Positions 48,961-61,666 are shown, counted from the first letter of the stretch. The stretch is 64,000 nucleotides of DNA from Cornus controversa (GCA_026545225.1 CM048846.1:55928270-55992269), one strand, 5' to 3'. Translations and numbers: made by a program. Notes: generated by a model from the sequence alone, not told the origin.

Positions 48961-50462
48961 CTGGGTAGCAGAGTCCAATGGATGTGTGGAAAGCTTGAGG
49001 GAGTTATGCATTTATAGTACATTGCTTATGATATGTTGTGGAATTTCAATATTTGCTTAACATGATTACATGCAAATGTATGTTTATGTGGTATTCACAG
49101 AACTTGCGGAAGTGTTTTAGACATTCCTACTAAGCGTGTAGTTGCTTATCACACGAGTATTAACTCTTTTCAGGAAATGAGAAAGAAGTGATGGAGTCTC
49201 CCCAACGGTAAAGTTGGCATGGAGCGGGGTTGATTTCATTTAAAGACTTTATTATTGCTTTATTTGAATACATTTCTGGATTATGGACTATATGGATGTG
49301 ATGAACATGTAAAGACCATTTGTGTTCGAGAACATGTAATTGTTTATGTTTTATGAATTTATACTTCATATGTATGTTATGAATATGATAAATGCTAGAC
49401 AATGAGTATGATGAATAGTATTTCTATTAATGTCCAAGTATGTATTTATGTTAATGGGTAATGATTGAGATGAAAAATATGAAAATGAGTTAAGTGTTGT
49501 CTACATAAGGAACCCTTCTTCTTGATTATGCATGACAATAGTGAAAGTGATAAATGATGAGGAATTAACATATAGAATGATTCATTTGAAATATGAACTT
49601 GTGGAGAGTAGATTGAGACTTGAAAACAGAGAGAAATGGGTTGAGGAAGGTTTTAGCCTACTGAAAGATCCTTCAGCTGACCGAAATAGTGAGATACTAA
49701 AAATTTGTAACTGTAGACTCTCTAAGTACCTATTTTGGTTGACCGAAACAACCCTTCAACTGACCGAAAGAACCTTTTCAGCCGATCGAAGTTGAAGGGT
49801 AGCCAGCCGATGGATCGCCCAGGTTTCAACTGACTAGTGGGACATCTACAGTTGGCCGAAACTTGAATGTGGGTTTAATATATACTGTTGAGCATTGAGA
49901 GTTCATGTGTCCTACTTAGGGGCTCATGGCGAGATTGTTAAACTTCTGCTGTGTTATAAGAATGACGAATGAGATAAGGAATTGGTGTGATGGTAATGTA
50001 AAGGCTTCGGTGATAAGTCATGACCCGATAATTGGGGTGAGACAACTTGGTTGATATGGAGGTGAAATTGGTGTTAGAATAGTTCATGTGGTTGAGGAAA
50101 CGGGTTCACACTCGAAATTTGGGCTCGGACCGAGGGAGTCTCGATGATCTAGATTTCGGGGTGTGATAGGGTTTCTCCCTCTTTCTTTTGAATTACTTAG
50201 ATATCCCTGTTAGAAATGACAAGAATGCCCTGCAAGGATTGTTAGAGCAAATATATGGAAACAACTACGATAGAGCATATAAAAAAGTATTAATGTAGCA
50301 CTAAACATATTTAATTAACTATGCGAACATATCTAATTTAAACATATAAAATGAAATGACTAAATAGCCCCTTGAGATCCTTTTGACATTAAAATATGGG
50401 CAAACATACTCATGGGCTTCATGGGCCATCAATCTCCCCTTTTTGCCTTTTAATGTCAACAA

Positions 50463-51804
50463 CCTACCACTTAAATACCGTGGTAGCTTAACCTTATACA
50501 CACACTTAATGTAAGCGTATACTTGACAACATTCGTCCTAATGGTCCCCACATTAAATCATACACCCACACATGTTCACTCCCATTCCAAAAATCATGAA
50601 GTTCCATCCCAGCCCAGTTTCGGTCGGCTGACACTACCCTCTGGTCGGCTGAAACCTAGGTTTAGTCGACTTTCAGTTACCAATTCTGTCGGTCAGTAAA
50701 AAGGATGCTTTCAACCAATTGAAACTTTCCTCCAGCCAAAACAGGTCCCCAATTTACAATGTTCGGGATCTCATGCTTTTGGCTGGCTACTATAGAGAAC
50801 TAGGCGACCAAAAGTGTCCAAAACTCTCAAAACCTATATAATCTAAGGCTAGATGCATTCCATCTATTTACTAACTCATACACAAGCTCAAACATTATTA
50901 AAACTTAATGAAACTCATACAACCACCATTCATTGATACCAAAATCCATACAACTCACAAATGTAATTCAAAAACATTCATTTATACCAATTCTTCTCAA
51001 GTAATTCCAATCATTACCTATTCATATTCAACCACATTCTAAGCCCTTAGAATCATCTATACAATGTTATAACATAAATAGAGGTCATAACTTCATAAAT
51101 CCATGCATCACAAACCCATACAATTGATCCAAATTGTGCATTCTATTAAATTGGCCTTCCGAGTTCATAGTCATTATATGAATTACATATGTATGATTCT
51201 AGCAATTCAATTATAACTGCAACTACATGAAATCAACCTGCCACAAGCTAACATAGATAGCCAAATACGAAATATCCAAAATAAAGCCAAAAGCCACAAG
51301 GTGCTCCACTTGGATGCTCCAGTCCCGTCCATCATCAACACCTTATCTATAAAAAGGTTTGGGAGAGAGGGGTGAGCATACAACTATACTTAGTAGGAAT
51401 GCCCCAACCCACCTAGGCATCGACCCAACACTGACCTACATGATATATATATCGCTACACTACATGGCACATTAAATGTCTCATATCAATCATAACAAAT
51501 ACAAGCCAAGTAGTATGCATTTAATCTATATATCAATGCTTAACAATTTAAGTACATAAAGAACAAGATATATACATACATCTTCTCAGCCATAATCCGA
51601 TACGTAGATATGATTGGTAAACTCCGACGATCATGTGACCTTAGACACCTTCGATAATACCCGTATGATTTGGACAACTCCGAAGGATCATATAACCTTG
51701 ACAATATCTTGGTTTGCCAAATGTGAGTGAACAACTCTGACGCTCACAAGGTTATAGACAATCTTCAAGTTCTAGGCTTTAGCCTTGATGTGACAGGGCA
51801 ATTC
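50463..51804 (-). repeat. Truncated chromovirus-type LTR
   Basis: It aligns by motif order with 57660-59120: taccg(t/c)g(g)tagctta block, ttccatcccagcccagtttc, ttcggtcggctgaca, a gtttgggagagaggggtgagc block and the actccga array. The first ~80 bp of the LTR are missing at the left, where the copia-type LTR ends. The right side stops at 51804 against an Athila fragment. Confidence 0.75.
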
Positions 51805-53920
51805 TTTGGGATATCTTGACACTTAGTGCCCTAAAGCCATCTGGTTTGGGAGTCACTAACTGAAAGCTTGCTACATGGATCTTCTAGAGAGCTTAGACCA
51901 AGACATTGCACAACCAATAAATCAATGAAAAAAAGAGAAAAAAAAGAAAAATTCATGTATTCATGTTTGGAAGTATGAGTTCAATAAGGGGAGCCAGTGA
52001 ATTGAAGGGGTATGTGACTTAATATATTTGGAGTTGGGTTATGCTACATGAGATGATTTCTAGTTCACTTTTCACGACGGAGCTAGAGTTGGTTGCTTTG
52101 AGATATGTTGATGTGAAGTATGTGTGGGGACCATTGCTTTGAATTGTGGAATTTGAAAATTTAAAATTATTCTTGAATGCAAGTTTGTAACTATATATTG
52201 TAATCTTCTTCATGATTAATGTTGAAACAAAATTTTGAATGTTTGTGGGTAAAATTTCTGGAAACCCTTACGAGACTATAACTCGTCCACTAGGGGAACC
52301 TTGGGGTTCAAAGGCTTGTTGCATATGCTAAATACAATCATTTCTCCCATGAAAGAGGAGTTGGGTAGTTTAGTTAGTGTTTAGTTAGTTTTATTTGTTT
52401 TAGTTTTATTTTATTTTATTGCTAAGGGACTAGCAATATGTAAGTTTGGGGATGTGATCGACGTTGAATGTTACACATTTTAGCCTCTTAAATTACATAT
52501 TTTATTCTCTTAGTGATTTTACTTTATTTTTGTGTTTTATGTATTTTCATGGCCTTAATGATTATTTCAGTTAAAACATAATTTTGGACTTTTAAAGATG
52601 ACATCCAAGAAGGTTTTATGAAGCCTAGATCAAATGGATCCATTCAACTCCATTTTTTAACTCAAGAAAGCTTAAGGGAGTGGCCAAGAGAATTATAACT
52701 GCTTAAGAAGATTCCGGGCTGAAGTCCAATTCTGCACGTAATCCAGTTTTAATCCCATTTTGAAAAATAGCCCGAAACTCTTATTTTTGAGCGTCAAATT
52801 GACTCAATTCACATGTACAAAAAATGAAATTCAATTTTGGACACTTTTGTATATCTTGAGAATTTCGTGAATCGAACTTCTAGTGGGTCAAACTTTGGGC
52901 CAAAAGTCAGTAGAAAAATGTACCTGATTATGGCCTGCAAAAAAACCCTAATTGTCTTCTAATTAGGTGGGGACCCTTCATATTCTCTTGGGGGTTTAAA
53001 GTGGTGAATTGGGGGCTGTATAGGGGAACTTTTGGGAGAATTTTGAACATCAACTTGCATAGATTTGGAGTGAAGACCATTGGAGAACAAAGTCTTGCGT
53101 GTATTCCATGAAGATAACACCTTCTTCCTCAATAGTTGAATCAGTCTCTTTTACCATGAGCAACTAGTTCATCCACTAGGGTTTTGATGTAGCCTTAACT
53201 AAGCATCAATGGTTTGATTATTCTAATTATTGGAGATTTTTGTAGTCATTCATAGATTGTGTAATTTAGAGGATTCTTCTTATAAAATTGAGCAATAAAA
53301 GTCTTATAAATTCAGTTTCAATGATTTCTTATATTGTCTTATATACTTTATTATTGTTACTGAATTCAATCTCTTTTATTTTCTGTGATTATGAGAGTGA
53401 TTATTACACAATGGTAATCACTGAATATATCATTAAAAGTTTTGATGGATTATGCTTAGAGAAAATGGACCATACTGTAGCTTAGAGTAGAGTAGTTTAG
53501 CGGATGGCCTATGCCAATCGAAGATAGTTCATGACTTAGCCTTAATCATATGTTATCTTCTTGACGGATGGAGGTGAGCTTATAGTGACCGACACCACTT
53601 ATGCATGGTATAATTCCCCATAGTTAGTTCAATTGACCGTTGATTGTGAAATTAGTGGTGAAGTCAATAACCCTAGAGTTATCTCATATTTTCTACACTC
53701 TCTAGTTTCTCTTATTTTAGTTTAAATGCTCTATTAGTTAAATTATGATATAAAAATCAGAATTCTTTTCTCTTAAATTTAATTATAATTAATTCCGAAT
53801 ATCCAACACAGTCATACCATAGTCGAGAGGTTCGACACCCCTTTTGATAGCCTTATTCTGCAAGGAATTCGTTATATTACGAAGTGTGGTAATTTAATCG
53901 ATACACTTACTGATGAATCA
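51805..53920 (+). mobile_element. Athila-like 3' fragment with intact PPT and LTR
   Basis: 51805-52442 matches the 3' region of the full Athila-like element from about 41200 on. AAGTTTGGGGATG (52442-52454) is the PPT and directly meets the LTR start TGATCGACGTTGAATG at 52455. The LTR runs to TGATGAATCA at 53920 (1466 bp). No gag or pol remains. This copy shows what the damaged PPT-LTR joint at 41841-41873 should look like. Confidence 0.88.
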
Positions 53921-55410
53921 GCCTCGTCCTCCACCGGTGCTTTATTTGAAAAAGGTTTGGGGGAAGGGGGTGAACATATAACTACGCCTAGTAGGAATGA
54001 TCCACTCAACTCAACTTTGACTCATATAGCCATGCATAAATGCACAATAAAATCTCTATATGATTACATAGCATACTTCAATGTTTTTCATGCATAAAAT
54101 ATAATCATTTTCAAAATCATGTATGACATCCCACACTTCTAACACAAATCACAAATAAGCAGTTTATAAGGAATCATATTCACAAATAAACTCAACACCA
54201 CATATACTTTAAAATCACTTCAACTGGGGACTTCTACTTGTCACAATCCATAGTAAGGGTCTTTTCAAGACCACAAACTTTGCTTATGTTTTACGAGTTG
54301 CTAACCCAATAGAAGCGACATCCGCTTGGCCAAGTTTTGGGCCATGCAACCTAGGACTCTAAGCCCTTCTTAATTCTCACACATGCCCTAAAAATCGTAA
54401 ATTCTCACAAAAGTGCACATTTATCACATATATACACAAAACAATGATTGTCACAAATTTCATCCAATGCATAACATTTATCAAGTTAATACATATCAAA
54501 TTCAACTTTAGAATATTCAATGCAATTTTACTCAACTCATGGAAATCACAACAATGAATTTTCAAGAAAATCATTTTTCATGTACTTCTTCTCTCATGAA
54601 GTCAAATTTCATAATTTCCTTCCAAATGAACACAATGCACTCTTGAACATAAATTAACCCATGCATAATACATAAATTCTATCTAGAACATGCTAGATAG
54701 TCTATATATGCAAGAAAGAACACATTTCACATAAAATTTCATAGAAATGCTTCATATCACAAGTGACCTATAAAATCAAAATAAAGAACGGATTCACACC
54801 CCTACCTCAAATCTCAAGCCTTTCTAAGAAGGTTCCAAAATCCCAAACCTATCAACTTAATTGAAATCGAACTTTGTTCGATTCAATGTGTAGCCCTTGC
54901 CTAGTAGAGCAATCCCGTTGCCTTCGGCGTTCTCCAAATCCTAGCCCAACACTTCTTAAATGAAGAGAGAAGGAAGAGAGATGAAATATGAGAGGGGGAG
55001 TGATATTTTAGCTATGTAAAGTGGCTAAGATCTTAGCCCCCAAATATTTATAATATCTTGGGGCGCAAAATGACCAAAATGCCCTCAGATCACTTAATGT
55101 ACCCTCCCGACCTCTATTTTCGATTTTGAAAGCGGCTATGGCTCCGAAATAGCTTTCTTACCTCATTTAACATTTCATTTGGTTTAAGACCAAAAATAAT
55201 ATTTTTTCAAAAAATTTTCGGATTCCCGAGCCCACACAACCCACTTCCCAGGTCTCGTTGACTCGAAAATCTCAAATATGCTCAAACATTCCCAAAATTT
55301 CACAAACATATTTTTCACATTTAAAACATGCTAAAAATTATTTAAAATGCAATTATGACAAAAATTATGAATAAAATAAAAATCATTCAAAATTGGACCC
55401 GGTTTCTACA
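53921..55410 (-). repeat. Truncated chromovirus-type LTR, diverged copy
   Basis: It begins within the gtttgggggaagggggtgaac block and ends GGTTTCTACA at 55410. Near the right end are TTATAATATC and the perfect palindrome GGCTAAGATCTTAGCC (55023-55038), in the same place as the palindrome at 27018. About 1 kb of the LTR is missing at the left. Confidence 0.75.
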
Positions 55411-57437
55411 TGGCAACCTTGAGGAACACACTAAATTGTTGAATTCACATTCACAGTCCATAGCTAAGCTAGAAGTTCAAATTGAGCAAACAACCAGTGC
55501 TTTTGAATGTATAAATCAGGGAAAATTGCAAGTCAGCTTGTGACTAATAGTAAACTTATACAACCAATTGAGCTAGATCATGTCCTTTTTGTGGAACCAT
55601 TACTTAACCCGAATTTCGAAACTCTACATGAAGAACTTAAGTGTGATTACTTAAGTCCCAAAAAGATTCCACGTCTTATAATTACTTTTGAATTGAATAA
55701 TAATCAAGTTAATATGAGTGAGACGTTTAATCAAGAGCAACTTAAGGGGTCATATTTTCTTGAATCTTTCAAATTTTAATCGATTAATTTGTTTTATTTG
55801 AGGCCTCATGAGAGCATTGATATGTCGTGCCTCAAAATTTTTTGGAGTTTGGCACAGAAAAGTGAGGACCATATAGGGAGGACAATGTTAAATCTCCTCG
55901 AGAGATGTGGCATTGAGTGAACCTTAAATTGAGAGTCAGCTTTTCGTTTGGCTTAGACGTTAAACTTGACTTCTTTGGGGGTATTTTGTATCCCCATGTA
56001 TGTTAGATACTTAATGTTATTTGGTTTAGTTTAGTAGGATTTATTTTATGTTATTTTATTTTATGACTACTTGTTTGGAACCATTCATTTTTTCTCTTCT
56101 TTCCTCTTATTCCTATTATTTTAATAATTTTTATTTGAGTATAGGTTGTTTCTATGTCCATGGTAATTTGAGTTTAATGTTAGTTTATTTCTCGTTCAGT
56201 TTTAATGTGTTTGTTATTTAAGTTTGGGGGCAACACACTAGAGAAAAGTCACATTAGCGTCATCTGGGACGCATGTGCGCCATTAAGGGCTTCAAAAAGG
56301 GAAACACACTGGACAAAAGGCGCACTAGTGCCATCTGGGGCGCATGTGCGCCAATGGGGACCTTCAAGACCTGAACACACTGCCATAAAGGTGCATCAGC
56401 GCCATTTGGGGCGCACCTGCACCCACAAGGGACAAAAAAAGGCGCATCAGCGCCCATTTTGGAGACCCAAGGGCGCACATTCGCCTTTCAACCATCCCAG
56501 GGTGCACCTACGCCCTAAGCTTACCCAAAAGGACACATTTCCACCCTTTTGCATCCCAAAGGGCGTAGCTGCGCCATTCCCCCCTCGAAAAAAAAAATCT
56601 TTTTAATTCTTTATTTCTCCCATTCATATTAGATTAATGTTTTTATTATTTATTTATTTATTATTATAATTATTTTTTATTTTCATTATTATTTTTCCAT
56701 TCATTTTACTTGGCTCATATAGTGGTGTGTTTTAACAGGTTGTTGCATCCAAGTTTGGGGGAATGCTATTTTTATCTTCAAGCTATTGGTTTGCTATCTT
56801 TTCTTCCGTTATTCATGGTAATATCGTTCTAACTCTCATCTATGTTTCTCTTTAATGTACATTGAGGACAATGTACAATTCAAGTTTGGGGGTAAGGCAA
56901 TGCCTTGCATGTGCTTAATTGGTTGCATTTCATGTGCTTAATGGGTGAAAGTGAGTAGTGGAATGTTTTTTAGGAAATTTTTATTGATTTTTAGGACTTT
57001 TTGGTATTTTTCTTTTTATTTTTTTGTTTTGTTTTTTGCTAGGATGTTTTAGCACTAATCAAGAGTTTAATACTTTATGTAGGTTCTTGACATACAATTT
57101 TAGAGTATGTTTAAAATTTCCAGAAACCATGGTTTTAATTCAGTGATATAAATCATTGTTTGTATTGACATGTCTTGGAGTGGTTGATTCTAGTTCTTTC
57201 ATAATTCACACGCACATTAGCAGAATCTAGTGGGGTATATACTTGGCTTTGAGCTATCATTTGTACGTGTTGAATATAAGTTGGTATCCCTTGAGAATAA
57301 AATTTTTAAGCATGATACACTTGTTTCTGAAAAAAAAAGTATATAAAAAAATATGAGAAAAAAAATCAAGTCGAGCTTTTTTACGAAGTAACCAAGCCTC
57401 TTGCCTCACTTTTCACGAGGGAGCTAGAGTTAGTTGC
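55411..57437 (+). mobile_element. Athila-like internal remnant: gag piece, minisatellite and 3' region
   Basis: 55411-55779 starts inside the gag coiled-coil region; HSQSIAKLEVQIEQ aligns with HSQSIAKLESQFGQL at 35870-35920. It continues in two frames with SPKKIPRLIITFEL, unassigned. Protease, RT and integrase are absent. 56205-56606 is a palindrome-rich minisatellite. After it come PPT-like AAGTTTGGGGG blocks at 56219, 56751 and 56881 and the gagctagagtt block, which ends at 57437 against the chromovirus. Confidence 0.75.
56240..56585. repeat. Degenerate minisatellite with GGCGCANNTGCGCC-like palindromes
   Basis: About ten units of 30-50 bp contain palindromic cores such as ggggcgcatgtgcgcc, ggggcgcacctgcacc and gggcgtagctgcgcc. 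The frame through it (56205-56606) is Pro/His/Arg-rich low-complexity and is not called as a gene. Confidence 0.85.
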
Positions 57438-57586
57438 TGCCACGCCCCAATTTTTGACTACCAAAAACCGAGGGTGATAGAAGTCACCGAACCATACTTC
57501 AAATAACAATCACTCTCGATATCATATTTTGAGACCAAGACTTCACCTCAATACTCTCACTAAGGTATCATGCTCTGATACCAAAC
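57438..57586 (-). other. Extra LTR-terminus + PBS module outside the LTR
   Basis: 57438-57485 resembles the LTR end (TGCCACGCCCCAATTTTTG versus TGTCACGCCTTGATTTTTG at 57587). About 85 bp of leader-like sequence follows, then GCTCTGATACCA (57572-57583), the complement of the usual PBS, directly before the LTR. Confidence 0.8.
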
Positions 57587-60240
57587 TGTCACGCCTTGAT
57601 TTTTGACTCCCGAAAACTGAGGGTGAACTGTTCCATTAAGCCCTAATGAACCTTCTTAACTTTTCAAAATACCGCGGGAGCATAAGTCTATACATGCCCT
57701 CATGGGTATGTATACTCATCATCAATCACCTCAACAGGCCCCACCCTAGTCCATCTACCTATACATGCTTACTCATATCTTAGAAATCACAAAATTCCAT
57801 CCCAGGGTAGTTTCAGTCGGCTGACATTACCTTTCGGTCAGCTGAAATCTAGGTTCAACTAACATTCAGGAAACTAATTCTATCGATCGGCTGGAGAGTG
57901 GCTTCGGTCGGCCGAAAGGATGCTTTCAGCCAGTTGAAGCCATCTTTCAGCCGTCCCAAACAGGTTCCCAATTTTTTAATGTTTTGGATCTCACACATTC
58001 GACCGGCTGCTGTAGAGCCCAGGCAATCGAAAGTGCTAGAAGGCCTATAACCTGTGTTTTTCATGTCCAAAATGCATAAAACAACAACACCCACTCATAA
58101 TCCACTCCAAAACATGATTAAAGCCCGTTAAAAATGGCAAAAATCCATATATGTCATTTATGAATCCCGAAAGGACAATTAAGGCATGTGCCCCCCTATT
58201 CTCCACCCAAACGCTTTAAATTCCATAAAAAACATTCATACATTATACAATATATAATTAAAACACAAGTCCATTGCCTTTGCTTCCCAAATCATTCATT
58301 TCACACCCTCACTTCTTCGAATTTACAACATAGAGAAAATTATACATTCATGAGCTCAACACATGTGGAGTTCAACTCCAACAAGATACCCCATAACCAC
58401 AAATCATTTTTGTTCCCCATCGATCATCTTCAATTAGAAACACAAATTATCCAACCATACATTTCATAAGATAATCCTTACAACTTCTTAGTCATAGTTT
58501 GAATTAAATGCATATAGTCCAAAAGTATTAAGAATTCATAAATGACTACAAATTATATTTCATCATGTTGAATGCCAGCATGGATGGCCAAAACCAGAAT
58601 TTTTTGAAATAAAGCAAAAATGGTACAAAAACTCCACTTGAGTCATTCAAGTCTCGTTCGTCATGGGCATCTTATCCGTAAATAGTTTGGCGTAAAAGGG
58701 GTGAGCAACTCAGCGGCTCAGTAGGAATACCCCAATCCACCTATGTACCGACTCGACACTAACCTACGTGAATGTATGTCATTACACTAAATGTCACCTT
58801 CAACACTCACATGTACATTCGAACAATGTATATCAAGGAAGATGCATTGAAACATATATCATGCTCAACAATTAATCACATAAGCATAAAAATATAACTT
58901 CTCTCTCTCGGACCTAATCCGATACCCCAACATGATTTGGAATGCTCCGATGATCATGTGACCTTGGACACCTCTGATGCATTCGTATGACTTGGACAAC
59001 TTCGATAATGTCATATTTCATTGGCAATATATTGATTTGCCCTAATGTGAGTGGACAACTCCACTCACCAAATATGGATATCCTTTGACTTTAGGCCTTA
59101 GCTTTGGTATGATGGACCACTCCGATGGTCATACCTCATTGGACAATGATGCCACTTATGTAGCATGATTGGACAACTCTGACATTCTATGCATGTTTCA
59201 TTTTCCCCGTTTCCTCACCATAACCCCATATATGCATTTCAAACATATAATGTCAAGCATGTAATTTTCATGCCTTTTCCATTGCACAAGCTAGTTATAA
59301 AGTACATAGCATGAATTTCTCACTACATAAGCATATATAATCCCATACATGTCAATTCTTGCATATAACTCAAATATGTACATAACCTAGCACATTTGTA
59401 TTCATGCTCTCACATTTCACACATTGCACATACTCAATCACCACATTATACATGTCACATAATGTGTCTATTTTTCATGTAATAATCACAAGGGGAGGAG
59501 AAAATATCAAATCCTAACCCCTTTCAACACTTATATACATGCAAACACACCTTATACTCTTCCAACCATACCGAAACCCTAGAATCGACAACTAAGAGAG
59601 AAGGAGAACCCCTACCTCAAATTTGAAAGTTTTCTAAGCAATTCCCAAGAATCTCACCGAGGTCTACCTTGTCAAAATCCAAGATTGTTCGGTCTAAAGT
59701 GAAGCCTTGGCGAGCTTTACACACGTTTCCTCTTCGGCGAATCCCGAATCCAAGCCAAAACCACTCGAAATGTAGAGAGAAGGTGGAGGGATAAAGTTGG
59801 GAGAAATTAGATAGAGAAAGATCCATGAGAAATGGTTGGAATCTCTCAGCCCTATATATTTATAATATCTGGGCGCTAAATGACGAAAACGCCCCCAGGC
59901 CACTTAATGTACCCTCCTGACCTTCGTTTTCGATTTCAAAATCTCCTACGGCCTTAAAATAACTTTTTTAACTCTAAAAAAATTTCATTTGGTCCAAAAC
60001 CAAAAATAATTATTTTTCAAATTTTTTTGAATTCTCGGGCCCACCAGGACTGCACCCCAAGCCCCCGTTTGACCAAAAAGTCAAAATTTTTTAAATGTTT
60101 CCAAAACTTTGTAGAATCTCTATACCACTTCCCAAACATGTTTTTCATACTTAGAACATCTCAAACATCACTCAAAATGCATTTATGGCAATTATGATGC
60201 ATAAAGTGCAAACTTACCAAAATTAGTCTTGGTCTCTACA
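57587..60240 (-). repeat. 3' LTR of the chromovirus
   Basis: 2654 bp, TGTCACGCC...GGTCTCTACA. It carries ttcggtcggc/gctgaaa motifs (57800-58020), the actccga-type array (58900-59190) and TTATAATATC near 59860. The PPT lies directly to its right. Confidence 0.9.
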
Positions 60241-60258
60241 ACCTCCCCTCCTTCAAGG
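60241..60258 (-). other. Polypurine tract of the chromovirus
   Basis: Minus strand CCTTGAAGGAGGGGAGGT, next to the 3' LTR and identical to the LARD PPT at 31890-31907. Confidence 0.9.
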
Positions 60259-60303
60259 AATTTTGTTCTCAAAATTAGGAGCATACATCAAGTAGTAAAT
60301 AAC

Positions 60304-60461
60304 TCAGGATACTTGGAGTGGACTTCTTATTTTCGCTCTCATGTAGCCTCCTTGACTCCGTGATGCCTCTAAAGGACTTTAGCCACTGGAATAATTTTGC
60401 CCCGATGCCCTTACTCTCTAGCATCCAAAACCTGGATTGGTCTCTCCTCATAAGACACGTC
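60304..60461 (-). pseudogene. Chromodomain of the integrase, with stops
   Basis: Minus strand, read from 60461: ERPIQVLDARE, stop, GHRGKIIPVAKVL, stop, RHHGVKEAT, stop, ERK, stop, then KYPEL. The stops after KVL and after EAT (TAG, TGA) replace the Trp residues of the usual KVLWRHHG and EATWE motifs. In intact chromoviruses this C-terminal domain is thought to direct integration to particular chromatin. 60462-61195 between it and the integrase core is degenerate. Confidence 0.85.
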
Positions 60462-61195
60462 ATCCTCCACCTAAAGACTTGTCCAATCAAGTACATGTGA
60501 AGGATCTGGTTCATACTTTTTTAACATCAAAACTTGACATTTATGGTGGCAATGCCAAGCGATATGCAGCCTCCCCTACCCGATCCAATATCTCAAACGG
60601 GCTGATAAACCATGGCGCTAGCTTCTCGCTACACCAAAATCTTATCAAACCTCATCATGGTGAGACCTTTAGGAAACATTATCCCCCACCTCAAATACCA
60701 AAGGCCTCCACCTTTTGTCGGCATAACTTTTCTGACGATTTTGAGGCATAAGCAACTGTTGCTGTATAATCTTTATCTGTTATGTAGTTTCTCAGACTAT
60801 ATTCGGCCCCAATGCCATTGTCTCTCTGATCTTTGATCAACAAATCAGTGACCTACAAGGTTTACCACACAAACCCTTGAATGGAGTCATTTAAATACTA
60901 GCTTGATAGCTATTATTTTATGCAAACTCCACCATTGGAAGGTGATCTTCCCAACTACCATAAAAATAAAGTGCACATGCTCTAAGCATATCCTCCAAAA
61001 TATGAATGGTATGCTCTGACTGACCGTCTGTCTAGGATGAAAAGTCGTACTAAAATGGAGGTCGTATCAAGTGCTGCTTAAAAAATTTACAAAAATTGTG
61101 ATGTAAACCTCGGATCTTTGTCGGACACAATGGAATTTGGCACTCTGTGAAGTCTCAGAACCTGATCATTGTACAACCAACTAAGAGTATCAATG

Positions 61196-61651
61196 TCATA
61201 TGTTACTTGAATCGAAAGAATATGAGCCACCTTGGTCAATCTGTCCACAATGACCCCAAATGACATCCCGACTCTTCCTCTTCCTAGGCAACCCCATCAC
61301 AAAGTCCATAGTGATGTGCTCCCACTTCCGCATAGCCACCAATAATGGTTGTAGCAAACTTGCTAGTCTCTGATGCTCGACCTTCACTTGTTGACAAATG
61401 AGGCACCTCACCACAAACTGTGTGACGTCCTTTTTCATGCCCTTCCACCAATACTGTCTATGAAAGTTATGGTACATTTTGGTACCACCTAGATGCACTG
61501 CAAGTCTAGTGTTATGAATCTCTCTCAAGACCCCATCCTTACAAACCAATGGAACAACCATTTTGTGTTTGAATCTCAAACCACCATTTGAATGGATAAT
61601 CCAATCTTCTACCATTTCGCCACTCATAATTCGAGTTTGAATACTCTTCAT
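61196..61651 (-). pseudogene. Chromovirus integrase, N-terminal half
   Basis: It contains the HHCC zinc site (IHNTRLAVHLGGTKMYHNF, then CLICQQVK) and the first catalytic Asp in HITMDFVMGLPR. The frame degrades after RDVIWG; the second Asp and the Glu are not in a readable frame. It continues from RNase H across a short gap. Confidence 0.88.
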
Positions 61652-61666
61652 CTCATTATCATTCCT

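Larger units (their letters stand above)
23614..50168 (+). repeat. Chromovirus-type solo LTR (~2.5 kb) split by two insertions
   Basis: The left end TGTAAGAACCTTGACC and right end TTCGGGGTGTGATA mirror the LTR termini of the other chromovirus-type copies. TSD GGGTT is perfect at 23609-23613 and 50169-50173, 26 kb apart. Removing 24759-27483 and 27679-48960 with one TSD copy each leaves 23614-24758, 27484-27678 and 48966-50168, about 2.54 kb, close to the 2.6-kb LTRs elsewhere. The last base pair is TA rather than CA. Segment 49660-49870 carries repeated accgaa/ttcagc motifs. Confidence 0.9.
19971..50461 (-). repeat. Copia-type LTR (minus), outermost layer of the nested stack
   Basis: The left end TGAAGAACCCAAAGGGGG is the reverse complement of a copia LTR end (compare accctattcaccccccac at 15409). 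The right end, read on minus, starts TGTTGACATTAAAAGGC then AAAAAGGGGAGATTG, a classic copia LTR start. Removing the nested Athila-type LTR and chromovirus-type LTR leaves 19971-22137, 23543-23613 and 50174-50461, about 2.5 kb, enlarged by tandem repeats. ACCTA occurs at 19964-19968 and 50462-50466 and may be the TSD, with two extra bases at the left. The right flank does not resume the copia RNase H, so a deletion probably joined it to a chromovirus LTR at 50463. Confidence 0.62.

Noticed and set aside
56205..56606. 133-codon frame over the minisatellite
   Set aside because: Repetitive low-complexity peptide created by the tandem repeat; no start context or family.
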